A stretch of 64,000 nucleotides of DNA from Methylophaga sp. (GCA_002706095.1 PAJP01000025.1:348380-412379); one strand, 5' to 3'; counted from the first letter of the stretch, positions 21,228 to 32,396 are shown. Made by a program: numbers and translations. Notes: a model not told the origin generated them from the sequence alone.

Positions 21228-21259
21228 GGGCCAGCCCCAATTCAGGCTGGCCCGTTTTT
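21228..21259. terminator. Strong terminator between yedI and gdhA (convergent genes)
   Basis: GGGCCAGCC at 21228-21236 and GGCTGGCCC at 21245-21253 form a perfect 9-bp stem, followed by GTTTTT on the plus strand. It directly abuts the gdhA stop codon and may serve both convergent genes. Confidence 0.88.
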
Positions 21260-22681
<1,422 letters not shown>

Positions 22682-22783
22682 TTAGCAAATTACGCTGGCA
22701 TGTAAATTTGTCCGTTTCGATTGACAACACATAATGAAAAGCATTTGATCATAGTTAATCACGACGCAAATGGACCTTTTATA

Positions 22784-23371
22784 ATGAGAAAATCGTATGT
22801 TTTGATCTGGGTGTTGGGGTGGTGTTTACATTCACCTGTTGCGGCTGCCTATGACTGTTATCAACCTTCTCCTACAGCCGAGTCTTTGGAAGAGGAGTAT
22901 CGTAATAATGATAAAAGCCTTGTCATAGATAAAAATGAAGAAGCGCTCCAGTTTCTCAAACAACTGAAAGGACAATGGACAGGCACTGGCGAGGAAATTT
23001 CCTGTAAAGGTTCGGATAACAATCCACTAAAACTACATAAACAAATGCAAGTCGAAGCTGATGTTGAAGAAAGCAGTATTGTGTTGTTTAAAGCACGTTT
23101 AGAAAAAGTGTTTCCGGCAGAGCGTGTCAGTCGTTCGGAGACCTTAGGTCTGATTAATATCGAAAGTTTGTATGGACTGAGTGCAAGCGGTCGACATATT
23201 GAGGCGAATCAACGTGAGTTTGCTTCGAATGGTCCTAATGCTGGTGTTCGTTATTTAGAGTATATGATTACCATTGATGCGCCTAATGATGATGAGCTCT
23301 ATGTGGAATGGTCATTGTTTACTAACGGTGTCTACGTTTTTACTCAGAAGCTTAATCTCACCAGAAATTAA
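22784..23371 (+). CDS. Exported protein of unknown function
   Basis: A 195-residue protein with a signal peptide (MRKSYVLIWVLGWCLHSPVAAA, cleavage near residue 22). The mature part has two cysteines (YDC and ISC) that could form a disulfide, and a beta-rich pattern with LKGQWTGTGEEISC suggestive of a small barrel. I do not recognise the family. The ATG at 22784 is chosen for the signal peptide; the frame is open from a TTG at 22721. It lies between gdhA (divergent) and a shared terminator. Confidence 0.65.
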   Translation: MRKSYVLIWVLGWCLHSPVAAAYDCYQPSPTAESLEEEYRNNDKSLVIDKNEEALQFLKQLKGQWTGTGEEISCKGSDNNPLKLHKQMQVEADVEESSIVLFKARLEKVFPAERVSRSETLGLINIESLYGLSASGRHIEANQREFASNGPNAGVRYLEYMITIDAPNDDELYVEWSLFTNGVYVFTQKLNLTRN

Positions 23372-23402
23372 AAAAAGAGCCTGAATAGTCAGGCTCTTTT
23401 TT
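23371..23402. terminator. Bidirectional terminator between 22784 gene and the protease gene
   Basis: AAAAAAGAGCCTGA, loop ATAG, TCAGGCTCTTTTTT: a perfect 8-bp GC-containing stem extended by A/T pairs. It carries T-runs in both orientations and sits between two convergent stops. Confidence 0.9.
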
Positions 23403-23405
23403 GAC

Positions 23406-24785
23406 TTATTTAAGTAACAAGAACATCGCACGGCGGCCGCGAACAATATTAAATAATAATTCCTTCGCATTGCTTACCATTGGCTTGAACTGCTCTAGTG
23501 CATTGACTGGCTGACGGTTGACCGAGGTGATAATGTCATCGGGTCTTAGGCCTGCTTTCCAGGCGGGGCTGCCACGCTTGACTGAATACACCACCACGCC
23601 TTCAATCTGACCGTAATAGGGCGAGTCCTGCTCAATATCACCAAAGGTGGCACCAGAAAGCTTAGGATGCACTAACCCATCAGATGCTGTCTTACGCGTT
23701 TGTTTTACTGTTGCTTTAATGGTTTTGGCTTTGCCATTGCGAATAATATCGAGCTTCACAGTTTGACCAACAACCATCAAACCAATGGTATTTCTTAGGC
23801 TATCCGCATTCAGCAATGGCGTGTCATCGACTGCTGTGATCACATCACCGACTTTCAAGCCGGCATCCGCGGCAGCTGAATCAGGAATCACATGACTCAC
23901 AACGGCGCCTTGTTGACGCTCAATATTAAAGGCTTGTGCTAATTCAGGCGTAATATCCTGCATTTGAACACCTAAGTAAGCACGCTGCACTTCACCATGT
24001 TCTAAGAGCTGATCGGTAATTTGTTTAACGAGGTTACTGGGAATAGCAAAGCCGATACCGATATTGCCAGATGAAGCACCACCTGGTGAAAAAATAGCGG
24101 TATTGATACCCACCAGTTCGCCACGCAGGTTAACTAATGCACCACCTGAGTTACCAGGGTTAATGGAGGCATCTGTTTGGATAAAGTTCTCATAGCCTTC
24201 AATGCCGAGGCCACTTCTTCCCAAAGCACTAACAATACCTGAGGTGACTGTTTGTCCCAAACCGAATGGGTTACCGATGGCGACAACAAAATCACCAACG
24301 CGCAGTGAGTCGGAGTCTGCCAAAGGAAGAGCAGATAAGTTGTCATCTGGAATTTTAATGAGTGCCACATCGGTGGCAGGATCGCTACCAACAATCTCAG
24401 CCTGGAAAGTCCTGCCATCATTAAGTGAGACCGTCACTTCATCGGCGCCGCGTATGACGTGGTTATTAGTAATGACTAAGCCTTCTTTGGCATCAATAAT
24501 GACGCCTGACCCCAGACTTTGACGTTGTCTGACCCTTGGCTGCTCGGGCACATTAAAAAAGTGCCTGAAAAAAGGGTCATTCATGAAAGGGTTATCTTGA
24601 ACTCTGACTTCACTCTTTGTCGCTATGTTGACCACGGCAGGTTTGCTGCGATCTAGCATTGGCGCCAATGTGGGCATTTCATCTTTATCAGAAAACCAGT
24701 TAAGTGGAAGAGCAGCTGATGCGACTTGAGCAATCAAAACAAAAGCGGCTAACCAGACAATGGATGATTTAAAGCTGAACTTCAC
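23406..24785 (-). CDS. degQ: DegQ/DegP-type periplasmic serine protease
   Basis: A 459-residue HtrA-family protease and chaperone. The start is taken as GTG at 24785 because AGGAGG (24790-24795) lies 4 bases upstream and the product begins with a signal peptide (VKFSFKSSIVWLAAFVLIAQVASA). The catalytic triad is His109 (TNNHVI), Asp139 (ATDVAL) and Ser213 (GNSGGA). Two PDZ domains follow, about residues 255-345 and 370-455, which fits DegQ/DegP/MucD and rules out DegS. It degrades or refolds damaged envelope proteins. A longer frame from 24818 would overlap the upstream cbpA gene; the ribosome site argues against it. The two genes are 16 bp apart and likely form an operon. Confidence 0.92.
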   Translation of the reverse strand: MKFSFKSSIVWLAAFVLIAQVASAALPLNWFSDKDEMPTLAPMLDRSKPAVVNIATKSEVRVQDNPFMNDPFFRHFFNVPEQPRVRQRQSLGSGVIIDAKEGLVITNNHVIRGADEVTVSLNDGRTFQAEIVGSDPATDVALIKIPDDNLSALPLADSDSLRVGDFVVAIGNPFGLGQTVTSGIVSALGRSGLGIEGYENFIQTDASINPGNSGGALVNLRGELVGINTAIFSPGGASSGNIGIGFAIPSNLVKQITDQLLEHGEVQRAYLGVQMQDITPELAQAFNIERQQGAVVSHVIPDSAAADAGLKVGDVITAVDDTPLLNADSLRNTIGLMVVGQTVKLDIIRNGKAKTIKATVKQTRKTASDGLVHPKLSGATFGDIEQDSPYYGQIEGVVVYSVKRGSPAWKAGLRPDDIITSVNRQPVNALEQFKPMVSNAKELLFNIVRGRRAMFLLLK

Positions 24786-24801
24786 AATGCCTCCTGATAC
24801 T

Positions 24802-25692
24802 TTATTCCAATGACTCACGCGGGTTAAATGCCATTTCTTCTGCCATTTGTTGATAGAGTTTTTTCGCTTTATCAGAGTCTGCAGGCGGCACTATTATCTG
24901 CAAGACCACAAATTCATCGCCAGGTTCTTTGCCTGGTAATCCACGACCTTTTAGTCGCATTTTTTGACCACTGCGTGCACCTGCAGGAATGGTCAGATTA
25001 ATTTTGCCAGCGAGTGTGGGCACAGTAACTTTTGCACCTAATGCCGCTTCCCATGGTGCAATAGGTAAGTCGAGATACACATCTTTTTCTTCCAGACGGA
25101 AGTAACGATGTGGTGCCACATTCACTTCGAGATATAAATCACCCGACTTACCGCCACCGCCAGATTTTCCCTGACCGGACAAACGAATTTTTTTACCAGA
25201 GGCAATACCGGCTGGTATTTTTACGTTAATGGTGCCGGACTGACTGGCGCCAGCAGGACGACGAATAGTCTTGGTGGCACCGTTGAATGCATCTTCCAGT
25301 GAGATGGTAATTTTGGCGTTAACATCTTCACCACGGGCGAAGAAATTATCACCCATGCCGCCGCCCATACCTCCCATGCCGCCAAACATGTTTTCAAAGA
25401 AGCTGCTAAAGTTACCGCCACCAAAACCAGCATGATCATCCCAGCCAGGTGGTGGGTTAAAGGATTGACCATGACGATAATTACTACCAAACTGGTCGTA
25501 TTGAGCTCGTTTTTGTTCGTCACGTAAGACTTCGTAGGCTTCACCTACTTCCTTAAATTTGTCTTCGGCATTGGCTTCTTTACTGACGTCAGGGTGATAT
25601 TTTCTGGCCAGTTTTCGATAGGCTTTTTTTATCTCGTCCTGAGAAGCATCACGGGCGACGCCCAAAATTTTGTAATAGTCTTTGTATTCCAT
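24802..25692 (-). CDS. cbpA: CbpA-type DnaJ co-chaperone
   Basis: A 296-residue DnaJ-like protein. The J domain is at the N-terminus (DYYKILGV, with HPD in [10 protein letters not shown]), followed by a Gly/Phe-rich linker ([15 protein letters not shown]) and the two C-terminal substrate-binding domains ([28 protein letters not shown]-like [18 protein letters not shown]). There is no zinc-finger region, which distinguishes CbpA from DnaJ. It stimulates DnaK. The start is taken at MEYKDYYK (25692) by family comparison; a second ATG 12 bases upstream is possible. It forms an operon with the DegQ-type gene. Confidence 0.92.
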   Translation of the reverse strand: MEYKDYYKILGVARDASQDEIKKAYRKLARKYHPDVSKEANAEDKFKEVGEAYEVLRDEQKRAQYDQFGSNYRHGQSFNPPPGWDDHAGFGGGNFSSFFENMFGGMGGMGGGMGDNFFARGEDVNAKITISLEDAFNGATKTIRRPAGASQSGTINVKIPAGIASGKKIRLSGQGKSGGGGKSGDLYLEVNVAPHRYFRLEEKDVYLDLPIAPWEAALGAKVTVPTLAGKINLTIPAGARSGQKMRLKGRGLPGKEPGDEFVVLQIIVPPADSDKAKKLYQQMAEEMAFNPRESLE

Positions 25693-25853
25693 AAATGGAT
25701 TCATTACCTGAAATTGATCTTGATCATGTAATTGGGGATTTCAATGTCTGTTTTCAATGGGTTTAGGGATTTTTCTGATGAATTAAAACAGCCTGTATGG
25801 GAAAATTTTCCCCAATCACGGATTAATGAATATTTAAAAGAGAGAATTGGATT

Positions 25854-27902
25854 ATGTTTTCAAAAAAACAACTCACATTAATGGTGGCGGCCGCAGCGAC
25901 CACAATGTGGCAACCCGCTTTTGCTGAAGAAACCAGTGATAGTGAAGTGTCACTGGGTGGCATGGTGGTAACAGGCACACGTTCAGAAACCCCTTTGCTT
26001 GAACAAGCAGGTAACACAGGCAAAGTCTCAGAAGAAGAAATCGATCTTATTCGACCTGACCATGTAACCGAAGTCCTCAATAGAATTAGTGGAGTTAATA
26101 TTCAGCGCGGTAATGGTCAAGAGCATTTAACGTCGATTCGCTCACCTGTGCTCACGGGTGGTGCTGGTGCAGGCTCATTTCTTTATCTCGAAGATGGTAT
26201 TCCACTCCGAGCAGCGGGTTTTGCCAATGTAAACGGTCTGTTTGAAGTTAACTATGAGCAGGCAGGTGGTATTGAAGTTGTTCGTGGGCCCGGTAGTGCA
26301 CTTTATGGTTCAAATGCTGTTCATGGCATGGTCAATGTTTTGAGTCGTGCACCATCCTTAGATCTCGAGCGTGAGATTGATATTTCAGTAGGTCCACATG
26401 ACCTCTACCAAACAAAAGCTTCCATAAGCAATACAGTGGGCAACCATGGTTATCGTTTAAGTGTGAATGGTACGTCTGATGGTGGTTATGCCAGCGACTC
26501 TGGTTATGACCAGCAAAAAGTCAGTTTTCGCCATGACTACTACGGTGAAAAGGATAGCTTCAAAACCTTATTCAGCTATACCAATCTAAATCAAGAAACG
26601 GCAGGTTATGTTTATGGGTACGAAATCTATCGGGATGAGAGTGTTTCTCGCACAAACCCTGATCCTGAGGCCTATCGGGATGCGAAATCATACCGTTTAT
26701 CTACCGAATGGATTCACGAACTAAGTGATTCAGCATCATTCACGCTGACGCCGTATGTACGTCATACCGAAATGGAATTCTTGATGCACTTTTTGCCCGG
26801 TCAGGCGACAGAAACCAATGAACATAGTAGCGTAGGTTTATTATCATCATTTACAAAACAGCTAGATGGTGGACATAAAATCATTGTTGGTACTGACTTT
26901 GAATACACCGAAGGTGAGCTGACAGAAATTCAGTACAACCCAACTCGATTTTCGTTTCTTCAAGGCACACATTACGACTATGATGTGGATGCCACCGTTA
27001 TTGCACCGTATGTGCATAGTGAATGGCAGGTACTTGAAAAAACACGTGTGACCGCAGGTGTTCGTTATGAGTACACGAAGTATGATTACACCAACCATAC
27101 AGATTCATTAACGTTTGGTTCTCGCTATCTAAGACCAGACAGCCGTGACGATACATTCCATAATGTCAGCCCTAAACTCGGGGTTGTTCAACAATTGACC
27201 GAAGATACGGCGATGTTTGTGAACTATTCACGTGGTTCTCGTGCACCTCAAACCACGGATTTGTACCGTGCCCAAGTCGGCCCTTCTCAGACTGGACGTG
27301 CTGACTCTGAAAAAATCGATAGCATTGAGGTTGGCTTAAGAAAAGTAGGGCAAGGTTTGCAGTATGAGATTGTTGCTTACCAAATGAGAAAACGTGATTA
27401 CTTCTTCACTGATAGTGATAACGAAAATGTGCCAAATGGAAAAACTAAGCACACAGGTTTAGAGCTAGGCATGTTTTATCCTTTCAATAGCCAGTTTGAT
27501 ATCGCGGCTAATTTAACTTTTGCCAAACATGAATATGACTTTGATAAAGACAGTTCAGGTATTGAAAAGGGCGATTACCTAGTCACAGCACCGAGACAAA
27601 TGGCTAATGTCCGTTTAGGTTGGAACCCAACAGCAAAAACTCGCACAGAGCTTGAGTGGGTTCATATGGGTGAGTATTACGTGAACGACGGCAATACTGC
27701 TAAGTATGATGGACATGATGTCTTCACGCTCAGAGCTTCTCATGAGTTGAATAACAATGTCACCCTATATGGACGCATTCATAACTTATTCGATACCGAA
27801 TATGCAGAGCGCGCTGATTTTGGTGGCGGTGGTGACGGTGATTACCGTTATTTTGTTGGTGAGAAACGTTACGTTCATGTTGGTGCAAGTTACCGCTTTT
27901 AA
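25854..27902 (+). CDS. TonB-dependent receptor, substrate unknown
   Basis: A 682-residue outer membrane receptor. It has a signal peptide (to about residue 24, AFAEE), a TonB-box region (GGMVVTGTRSET), a plug domain (HVTEVLNRISGVNIQRGNGQ, IEVVRGPGSALYGSNAVHGMVN) and a beta-barrel with SRGSRAPQTTDLYRAQ and a C-terminal YRF. No STN domain. No Fur-like box is visible upstream, unlike most other receptors here, so its substrate may not be an iron complex. It stands alone, 161 bp from the divergent cbpA gene, and ends at a strong terminator. Confidence 0.85.
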   Translation: MFSKKQLTLMVAAAATTMWQPAFAEETSDSEVSLGGMVVTGTRSETPLLEQAGNTGKVSEEEIDLIRPDHVTEVLNRISGVNIQRGNGQEHLTSIRSPVLTGGAGAGSFLYLEDGIPLRAAGFANVNGLFEVNYEQAGGIEVVRGPGSALYGSNAVHGMVNVLSRAPSLDLEREIDISVGPHDLYQTKASISNTVGNHGYRLSVNGTSDGGYASDSGYDQQKVSFRHDYYGEKDSFKTLFSYTNLNQETAGYVYGYEIYRDESVSRTNPDPEAYRDAKSYRLSTEWIHELSDSASFTLTPYVRHTEMEFLMHFLPGQATETNEHSSVGLLSSFTKQLDGGHKIIVGTDFEYTEGELTEIQYNPTRFSFLQGTHYDYDVDATVIAPYVHSEWQVLEKTRVTAGVRYEYTKYDYTNHTDSLTFGSRYLRPDSRDDTFHNVSPKLGVVQQLTEDTAMFVNYSRGSRAPQTTDLYRAQVGPSQTGRADSEKIDSIEVGLRKVGQGLQYEIVAYQMRKRDYFFTDSDNENVPNGKTKHTGLELGMFYPFNSQFDIAANLTFAKHEYDFDKDSSGIEKGDYLVTAPRQMANVRLGWNPTAKTRTELEWVHMGEYYVNDGNTAKYDGHDVFTLRASHELNNNVTLYGRIHNLFDTEYAERADFGGGGDGDYRYFVGEKRYVHVGASYRF

Positions 27903-27922
27903 ATAAAGCGAGTTTGTCTCAC

Positions 27923-27953
27923 AAAAAAGGCGCTGATTATCAGCGCCTTTTTT
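27923..27953. terminator. Terminator between 25854 receptor and RimK-like gene
   Basis: AAAAAAGGCGCTGA, loop TTA, TCAGCGCCTTTTTT: perfect stem with T-runs in both directions, between two convergent genes. Confidence 0.9.
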
Positions 27954-27971
27954 ATTTGTGTGGAAAAAAGA

Positions 27972-29447
27972 TTAATGACTCGCAGCCCGGCGTTCTTCCA
28001 GCCGTCTTAAAAACTCTCGCATAATGTCATCGTATAAAGCCATACCGAGATAATGATCTTCGACACCGCTATCAATGCTGGGGTTGTCATTAATTTCAAT
28101 AATGACAATACGGTTACCGCTTTGTTTGATATCCAGGCCATATAGACCATTTCCAATCAATTTCGCCGCTTTTGTCGCAATTTTCAGCACTTTTTCTGGT
28201 ACTTCGCTCATCGGGATGGCGGAAGACTTACCACTGGAAGTGCCTTTTTTGGTGTTGTGGTTATAGATTTGCCAATGGCCTTTACTCATAAAATATTGGC
28301 AGGCATAGATAGGTTTGTTGTTAAACATACCAATACGCCAGTCGTAGTCGGTATACATAAACTCTTGCAAGAGAATAATGGCCGACTGTTGGAAAAAGGC
28401 AGGCGCTTGCTCTCGAAGCTCGTCTGCATTGTTTACCTTAATCACACCTTTTGAAAAAGCCCCGTCCGGAATTTTCATCACCAATGGAAAGGTGGCTGTT
28501 TCACAAAGTTTGTCCAGACCAGCGGTATCATTACGATATAGCAGGTGTGAATCCGGCATCGGTAGGTTGTTGGCTGACAAGAGTTCTTTTAAATAAATTT
28601 TATTCGTGCAGCGAATAATGGATGTGGGGTCGTCAATCACTACTAAACCTTCACTTTCTGCACGACGGGCAAATTTGTAGGTGTGATTATGTGTAGCGGT
28701 AGTTTCACGAATAAATAAGGCGTCATATTCTGCTAGGCGAATGTAATCTTTGGGGGTAATCAGCTCCACATCAATACCAATGCGACGTCCACTACTGATG
28801 AATTTCTTCAATGCGGCCATATCACTCGGCGGCATGGTTTCTTTAGGATTATGCAAAATGGCCATGTCATATCGAAACTGGCGACGCTTGGCCGGCTTCC
28901 GCCACAAGCGATGGCTGAAGTTATCTAAAGCTTCTGCAAAAAAATCTTGCTCGGTTTCTGTGAGCTTATTAATCGCACCGGCTTTTATCTGGCTGATAAT
29001 CCAGTGTGTGTTAAAGCTAAACTCGACTTCCAGAATAGGGCAGGGGAATTGTTCAAAGATTTGTCGGGCCAGCTTCTGTAAAGAGCTGATAGGTGTTTGC
29101 CCAAAACAGATTTTCAGCACGAAGCTTTCACCTGAAGCCATGCTGAGCTGTTTATCAAGCTGAGTGGATAAATCCGACAAGTCGTAGGCATAAAGGCTTT
29201 TGCGAGATAAGTCATTAATAGTGCGAAGTCCGGGCAAAACACGGTGCCCTCTGGCTTCTGCCACCATCGAGCAATAATAGCCGCGACTGAGATAATCCAG
29301 ACTTCGACATAAATTAAGAATTTGCGCAGGGGCATGAGTATTTTGCGATAAGGATTGTAGATAGGTATCAACATCGATCACTTGTTCGCTGGGAAAGTAA
29401 GGACTCCAGTCATCAATATTTTCAACTATTATCAAATGCTTAGTCAT
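27972..29447 (-). CDS. RimK-like ATP-grasp ligase with RLAN N-terminal domain
   Basis: A 491-residue protein. The N-terminal part (about residues 1-150, MTKHLIIVENIDDW, LSRGYYCSMVAEARGHRVLP) matches the RLAN domain found in front of RimK-like ATP-grasp enzymes. The C-terminal part (about 280-480) is an ATP-grasp fold with nucleotide- and metal-binding motifs (FPLVMKIPDGAFSKGV, LLQEFM, VIEINDNPSIDSGVED). Enzymes of this group join an amino acid to a peptide or protein carboxylate with ATP. Substrates are not known. It is divergent from a DUF2817 gene and a GNAT-C39 fusion, which often accompany RLAN ligases. Confidence 0.85.
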   Translation of the reverse strand: MTKHLIIVENIDDWSPYFPSEQVIDVDTYLQSLSQNTHAPAQILNLCRSLDYLSRGYYCSMVAEARGHRVLPGLRTINDLSRKSLYAYDLSDLSTQLDKQLSMASGESFVLKICFGQTPISSLQKLARQIFEQFPCPILEVEFSFNTHWIISQIKAGAINKLTETEQDFFAEALDNFSHRLWRKPAKRRQFRYDMAILHNPKETMPPSDMAALKKFISSGRRIGIDVELITPKDYIRLAEYDALFIRETTATHNHTYKFARRAESEGLVVIDDPTSIIRCTNKIYLKELLSANNLPMPDSHLLYRNDTAGLDKLCETATFPLVMKIPDGAFSKGVIKVNNADELREQAPAFFQQSAIILLQEFMYTDYDWRIGMFNNKPIYACQYFMSKGHWQIYNHNTKKGTSSGKSSAIPMSEVPEKVLKIATKAAKLIGNGLYGLDIKQSGNRIVIIEINDNPSIDSGVEDHYLGMALYDDIMREFLRRLEERRAASH

Positions 29448-29612
29448 GTCTGGTCCTTGGTGATGGTAGTGTCAAAAGGCTTTCTAAAAGCGAATCATAA
29501 AGTGAATAGACAGGTGATGTAATAAAAAATTTTGCATCCCTTTTTATTTGCTGGTCAAAATGGCAAAACTCACATATCCTTCGCGAAAATTTTGCACAGG
29601 AGGCCCATTAAA

Positions 29613-30686
29613 ATGTATGCAGATGCCGTTTTAAGCGTATTTTCGCAGCGCTATTCCAGCGCAAGAGATAAATTCATCAATAATGTCGAAACCAGCTCGA
29701 TTATTGAAAGACTAACGCATCATCCTCATCCACTTAAAGGCCCGAAAAACGAAAAGTTATTTTGTGATATTGCCTGGGCGGGTAATCCAAAAGCAGAAAA
29801 TATTATTGTATTAGTGTCCGGACTACACGGTGTAGAAGGTGGCGCTGGCTCAGCAATTCAAGCAGATTTTGTGACACGTTATCGTCGTCTGCCTCAGGAT
29901 GTCTGTGTGGTCCTGGTTCATGCGATCAATCCATGGGGATTTGCCTGGGCCAGTCGTGGTGATGATCAAGGTGTGGATGTGAACCGTAACTTTGTTGATT
30001 TCAACAGTGAGTTACCGGCCTCAAAAGCAGCAAAAATCTGGCAAGAACTGGAACAAGGTAAAACCGATATTGCCACCGTCGCTCAGGACAGGGAAAAGTT
30101 TGATTTATTGTCAGAAGGTCAATACGAACAAGCTTCAGCACCTTATTATGGCGGCAGCGAACCCACATGGTCACGTCAGCTTATTGAACAGTTGGCCGCA
30201 CAAATTAAACCTGCCAAACGTAAACAAGTGATCGTGATTGATATTCACAGTGGATTGGGCCCCTATGGTTTTGGTGAGCTTATCTGTGATCATCCTGTTA
30301 ACAGTCAGGGTCACCAATATGCTGTCGAGTTATTTGGTGCAACAGTCACTGAACCTTCACTGGGGACATCCAGCTCTGGAACAAAACTCGGTTTGCATGA
30401 TTATTTCTGGCATCAGCAAGGCGATAATGTGTGCTTTTTAACCTTGGAGTTTGGTACGTTTGGTACTCAGCAGATGTTGCAAGTGTTATCGGATGATCAA
30501 AAACTACAACAGAAAGGCAAAATGGACTGGTCTGATGATGCCACGATGGATGTAAAACACGCTATGCAAGATTTTTTCTGCCCTGATCAAAAACAGTGGC
30601 AGGAATTAGTATTGTTCCGTGGCCGTCAGGTTATTGAAATGGCGTTAGACGGATTAACTGAACATGCCAATCACAACGCCCGCTGA
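29613..30686 (+). CDS. DUF2817 M14-like metallocarboxypeptidase family protein
   Basis: A 357-residue protein of the DUF2817 family, related to M14 zinc carboxypeptidases. Candidate zinc and substrate motifs are SGLHGVEGGAGS (His and Glu), DVNRNFVDF and DIHSGLGPYG, with LTLEFGTFG near the end for a catalytic Glu. No signal peptide. The start at 29613 is chosen because AGGAGG (29598-29603) lies 9 bases upstream and the family begins here. It overlaps the GNAT-C39 gene by 23 bases. In context it may trim or remove residues added by the RimK-like ligase. Confidence 0.85.
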   Translation: MYADAVLSVFSQRYSSARDKFINNVETSSIIERLTHHPHPLKGPKNEKLFCDIAWAGNPKAENIIVLVSGLHGVEGGAGSAIQADFVTRYRRLPQDVCVVLVHAINPWGFAWASRGDDQGVDVNRNFVDFNSELPASKAAKIWQELEQGKTDIATVAQDREKFDLLSEGQYEQASAPYYGGSEPTWSRQLIEQLAAQIKPAKRKQVIVIDIHSGLGPYGFGELICDHPVNSQGHQYAVELFGATVTEPSLGTSSSGTKLGLHDYFWHQQGDNVCFLTLEFGTFGTQQMLQVLSDDQKLQQKGKMDWSDDATMDVKHAMQDFFCPDQKQWQELVLFRGRQVIEMALDGLTEHANHNAR

Positions 30687-31791
30687 GTTTGTGCTGCGTG
30701 AAGCAACACTTGATGATGTTAACGCGCTCAGTGAGTTAGAAGAAGCGTGCTTTGAAACGGATCGTATTTCAAGACGCAGCTTTAAATGGATGATCAAAAA
30801 AGGTCACAGCTTATTGTTGGTGGCGACCACCAGTGACACTCTGGTGGCCTATGTGTTGTTACTTTACTCACAAGGAACGTCACTTGGCCGGGTATATTCA
30901 TTAGCGGTTGATGCGAATTATCGAAAAGCCGGTATTGCCGCTAAATTAATGCAGGAAGCCGAAACACAGGCGCTGGATGATGGGCGAAGCTTTCTGCGTC
31001 TGGAAGTACGGCCTGATAATCTCGGTGCCATTAAGTTATATGAAAAACTCGGCTATCAGCCGTTTGATATTGTCACTGACTTTTATGAAGATCATGCCGA
31101 CGCTATCCGTATGATGAAAGTGCTGCATCATGTGCCTGAAGTCACACACCCTGAGGTTGCCCACTACTCTCAGTCAACCGACTTTACCTGTGGGCCTGCT
31201 TGCCTGATGATGGCAATGAAATGTATGGATAGTGAGTTAGCGCTCACTCGCCAACTTGAATTGCAGTTATGGCGGGAAGCCACGACGATTTTTATGACAT
31301 CCGGTCATGGCGGTTGTAGTCCTCAAGGCCTGGCCTTAGCTGCCAATCATCGAGGTCTGAAAACCTCTTTAGTTTGTAACTCAGATGACATTCCTTTTAT
31401 TAATGGCGTACGTAGCGAGGAAAAGAAGTCGGTCATTGAATGTGTCCATCAGGACTTTATCGAAAAAATTGCTGAGTCCGATATTCAACAAATAAAAGCA
31501 CCGGTTGATGCGGCGTTATTAAGCGAGTATCTGTCTAAAGGGGAACTGGCGCTTGTCTTGATAAGCTCATATCGTCTGAATCAAAGTAAATCCCCCCATT
31601 GGATTTTGGTCGTGTCTGTTTCTGACACCTTTGTATATTTCCATGATCCGGATGTGGATTGGGATGATAATAAAAGTGTGACAGATAGTGGTTATATTCC
31701 CGTTACACATAAAGAATTTAACCGTATGATTGGCTACGGCAAACCCCGTTATCAAGCTGCTGTCATTGTCAGTCCATCCAATAAGAAATGA
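30664..31791 (+). CDS. GNAT acetyltransferase fused to a C39-like peptidase (DUF3335 type)
   Basis: A 375-residue two-domain protein. Residues 8-155 form a GNAT N-acetyltransferase (acetyl-CoA loop NYRKAGIAAKLM at 85-96, NLGAIKLYEKLGY at 119-131), similar to RimI. Residues 165-370 form a papain-like C39 peptidase with Cys176 (DFTCGPACLMMAM), His312 (SPHWILVV) and Asp328 (YFHDPD). The fusion is a known family found beside RimK-like ligases. It could acetylate and cleave the same peptide product, but this is inference. It overlaps the DUF2817 gene by 23 bases, so the two are made together. Confidence 0.88.
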   Translation: MPITTPAEFVLREATLDDVNALSELEEACFETDRISRRSFKWMIKKGHSLLLVATTSDTLVAYVLLLYSQGTSLGRVYSLAVDANYRKAGIAAKLMQEAETQALDDGRSFLRLEVRPDNLGAIKLYEKLGYQPFDIVTDFYEDHADAIRMMKVLHHVPEVTHPEVAHYSQSTDFTCGPACLMMAMKCMDSELALTRQLELQLWREATTIFMTSGHGGCSPQGLALAANHRGLKTSLVCNSDDIPFINGVRSEEKKSVIECVHQDFIEKIAESDIQQIKAPVDAALLSEYLSKGELALVLISSYRLNQSKSPHWILVVSVSDTFVYFHDPDVDWDDNKSVTDSGYIPVTHKEFNRMIGYGKPRYQAAVIVSPSNKK

Positions 31792-31837
31792 ACTTTACTT
31801 CACTGCTGGCAGTCGGTTTTGCTTGCAGGAGATAACT

Positions 31838-32299
31838 ATGATCGAAAAACTAAAACAAATGTTTTCATCCACCTTGGGTGATAACACCGATGTCTATTTA
31901 GCGAATCAACAGCAGTCTAAAGTGCTGGCGGCGGTAGCATTAATGATTGAAATTATTGCGGTCGATGATGAAGAGCATGAGACTGAAAAGGCCATGCTGC
32001 GGCAAATCCTCGCTAGTCAATTTGATGTCGAAGACAGCGACGCTGAGAAATTGATTGCCGAAGCTGAGAGAGCGCACAATGAAGCCACTGACTTTTATCA
32101 CTTCACAGCCGATATTAATCAGCAATATAACGAACAAGAGAAAATCGAACTCATCGAAATGCTTTGGCAAATAGCCTGGGCCGATCATGAACTACAAGAT
32201 ATTGAAGAACATGTGATTCGTAAGCTCGCCAGTTTGTTATACGTTTCCCACAAAGACTTTATTGCTACTAAGCTCAAAGTCGTAGGCGAAGCCAGTTAA
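31838..32299 (+). CDS. TerB-like helical protein
   Basis: A 153-residue all-helical acidic protein of the TerB fold: ALMIEIIAVDDEEHETEKAMLRQIL and IEMLWQIAWADHELQDIEEHVIRKLASLL show the duplicated TerB pattern with conserved acidic residues. TerB proteins bind metal ions and are linked to stress and tellurite resistance systems. The start at 31838 has AGGAG 7 bases upstream; a longer open frame from 31730 overlaps the GNAT-C39 gene and lacks support. It follows that gene by 46 bp and may belong to the same unit. No other ter genes are here. Confidence 0.82.
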   Translation: MIEKLKQMFSSTLGDNTDVYLANQQQSKVLAAVALMIEIIAVDDEEHETEKAMLRQILASQFDVEDSDAEKLIAEAERAHNEATDFYHFTADINQQYNEQEKIELIEMLWQIAWADHELQDIEEHVIRKLASLLYVSHKDFIATKLKVVGEAS

Positions 32300-32396
32300 G
32301 GCTATAACAGCCCAATTATACTTCATGCTTTTTTAAAATAATCCTTATAAATCAAACAGCCCGTTATTTTTATTATTGCTAAATTACTTCCAAAAC

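Noticed and set aside
28750..29163. Plus-strand frame of 137 codons within the RimK-like gene
   Set aside because: Antisense shadow of a well-supported ATP-grasp gene with no ribosome site or family match.
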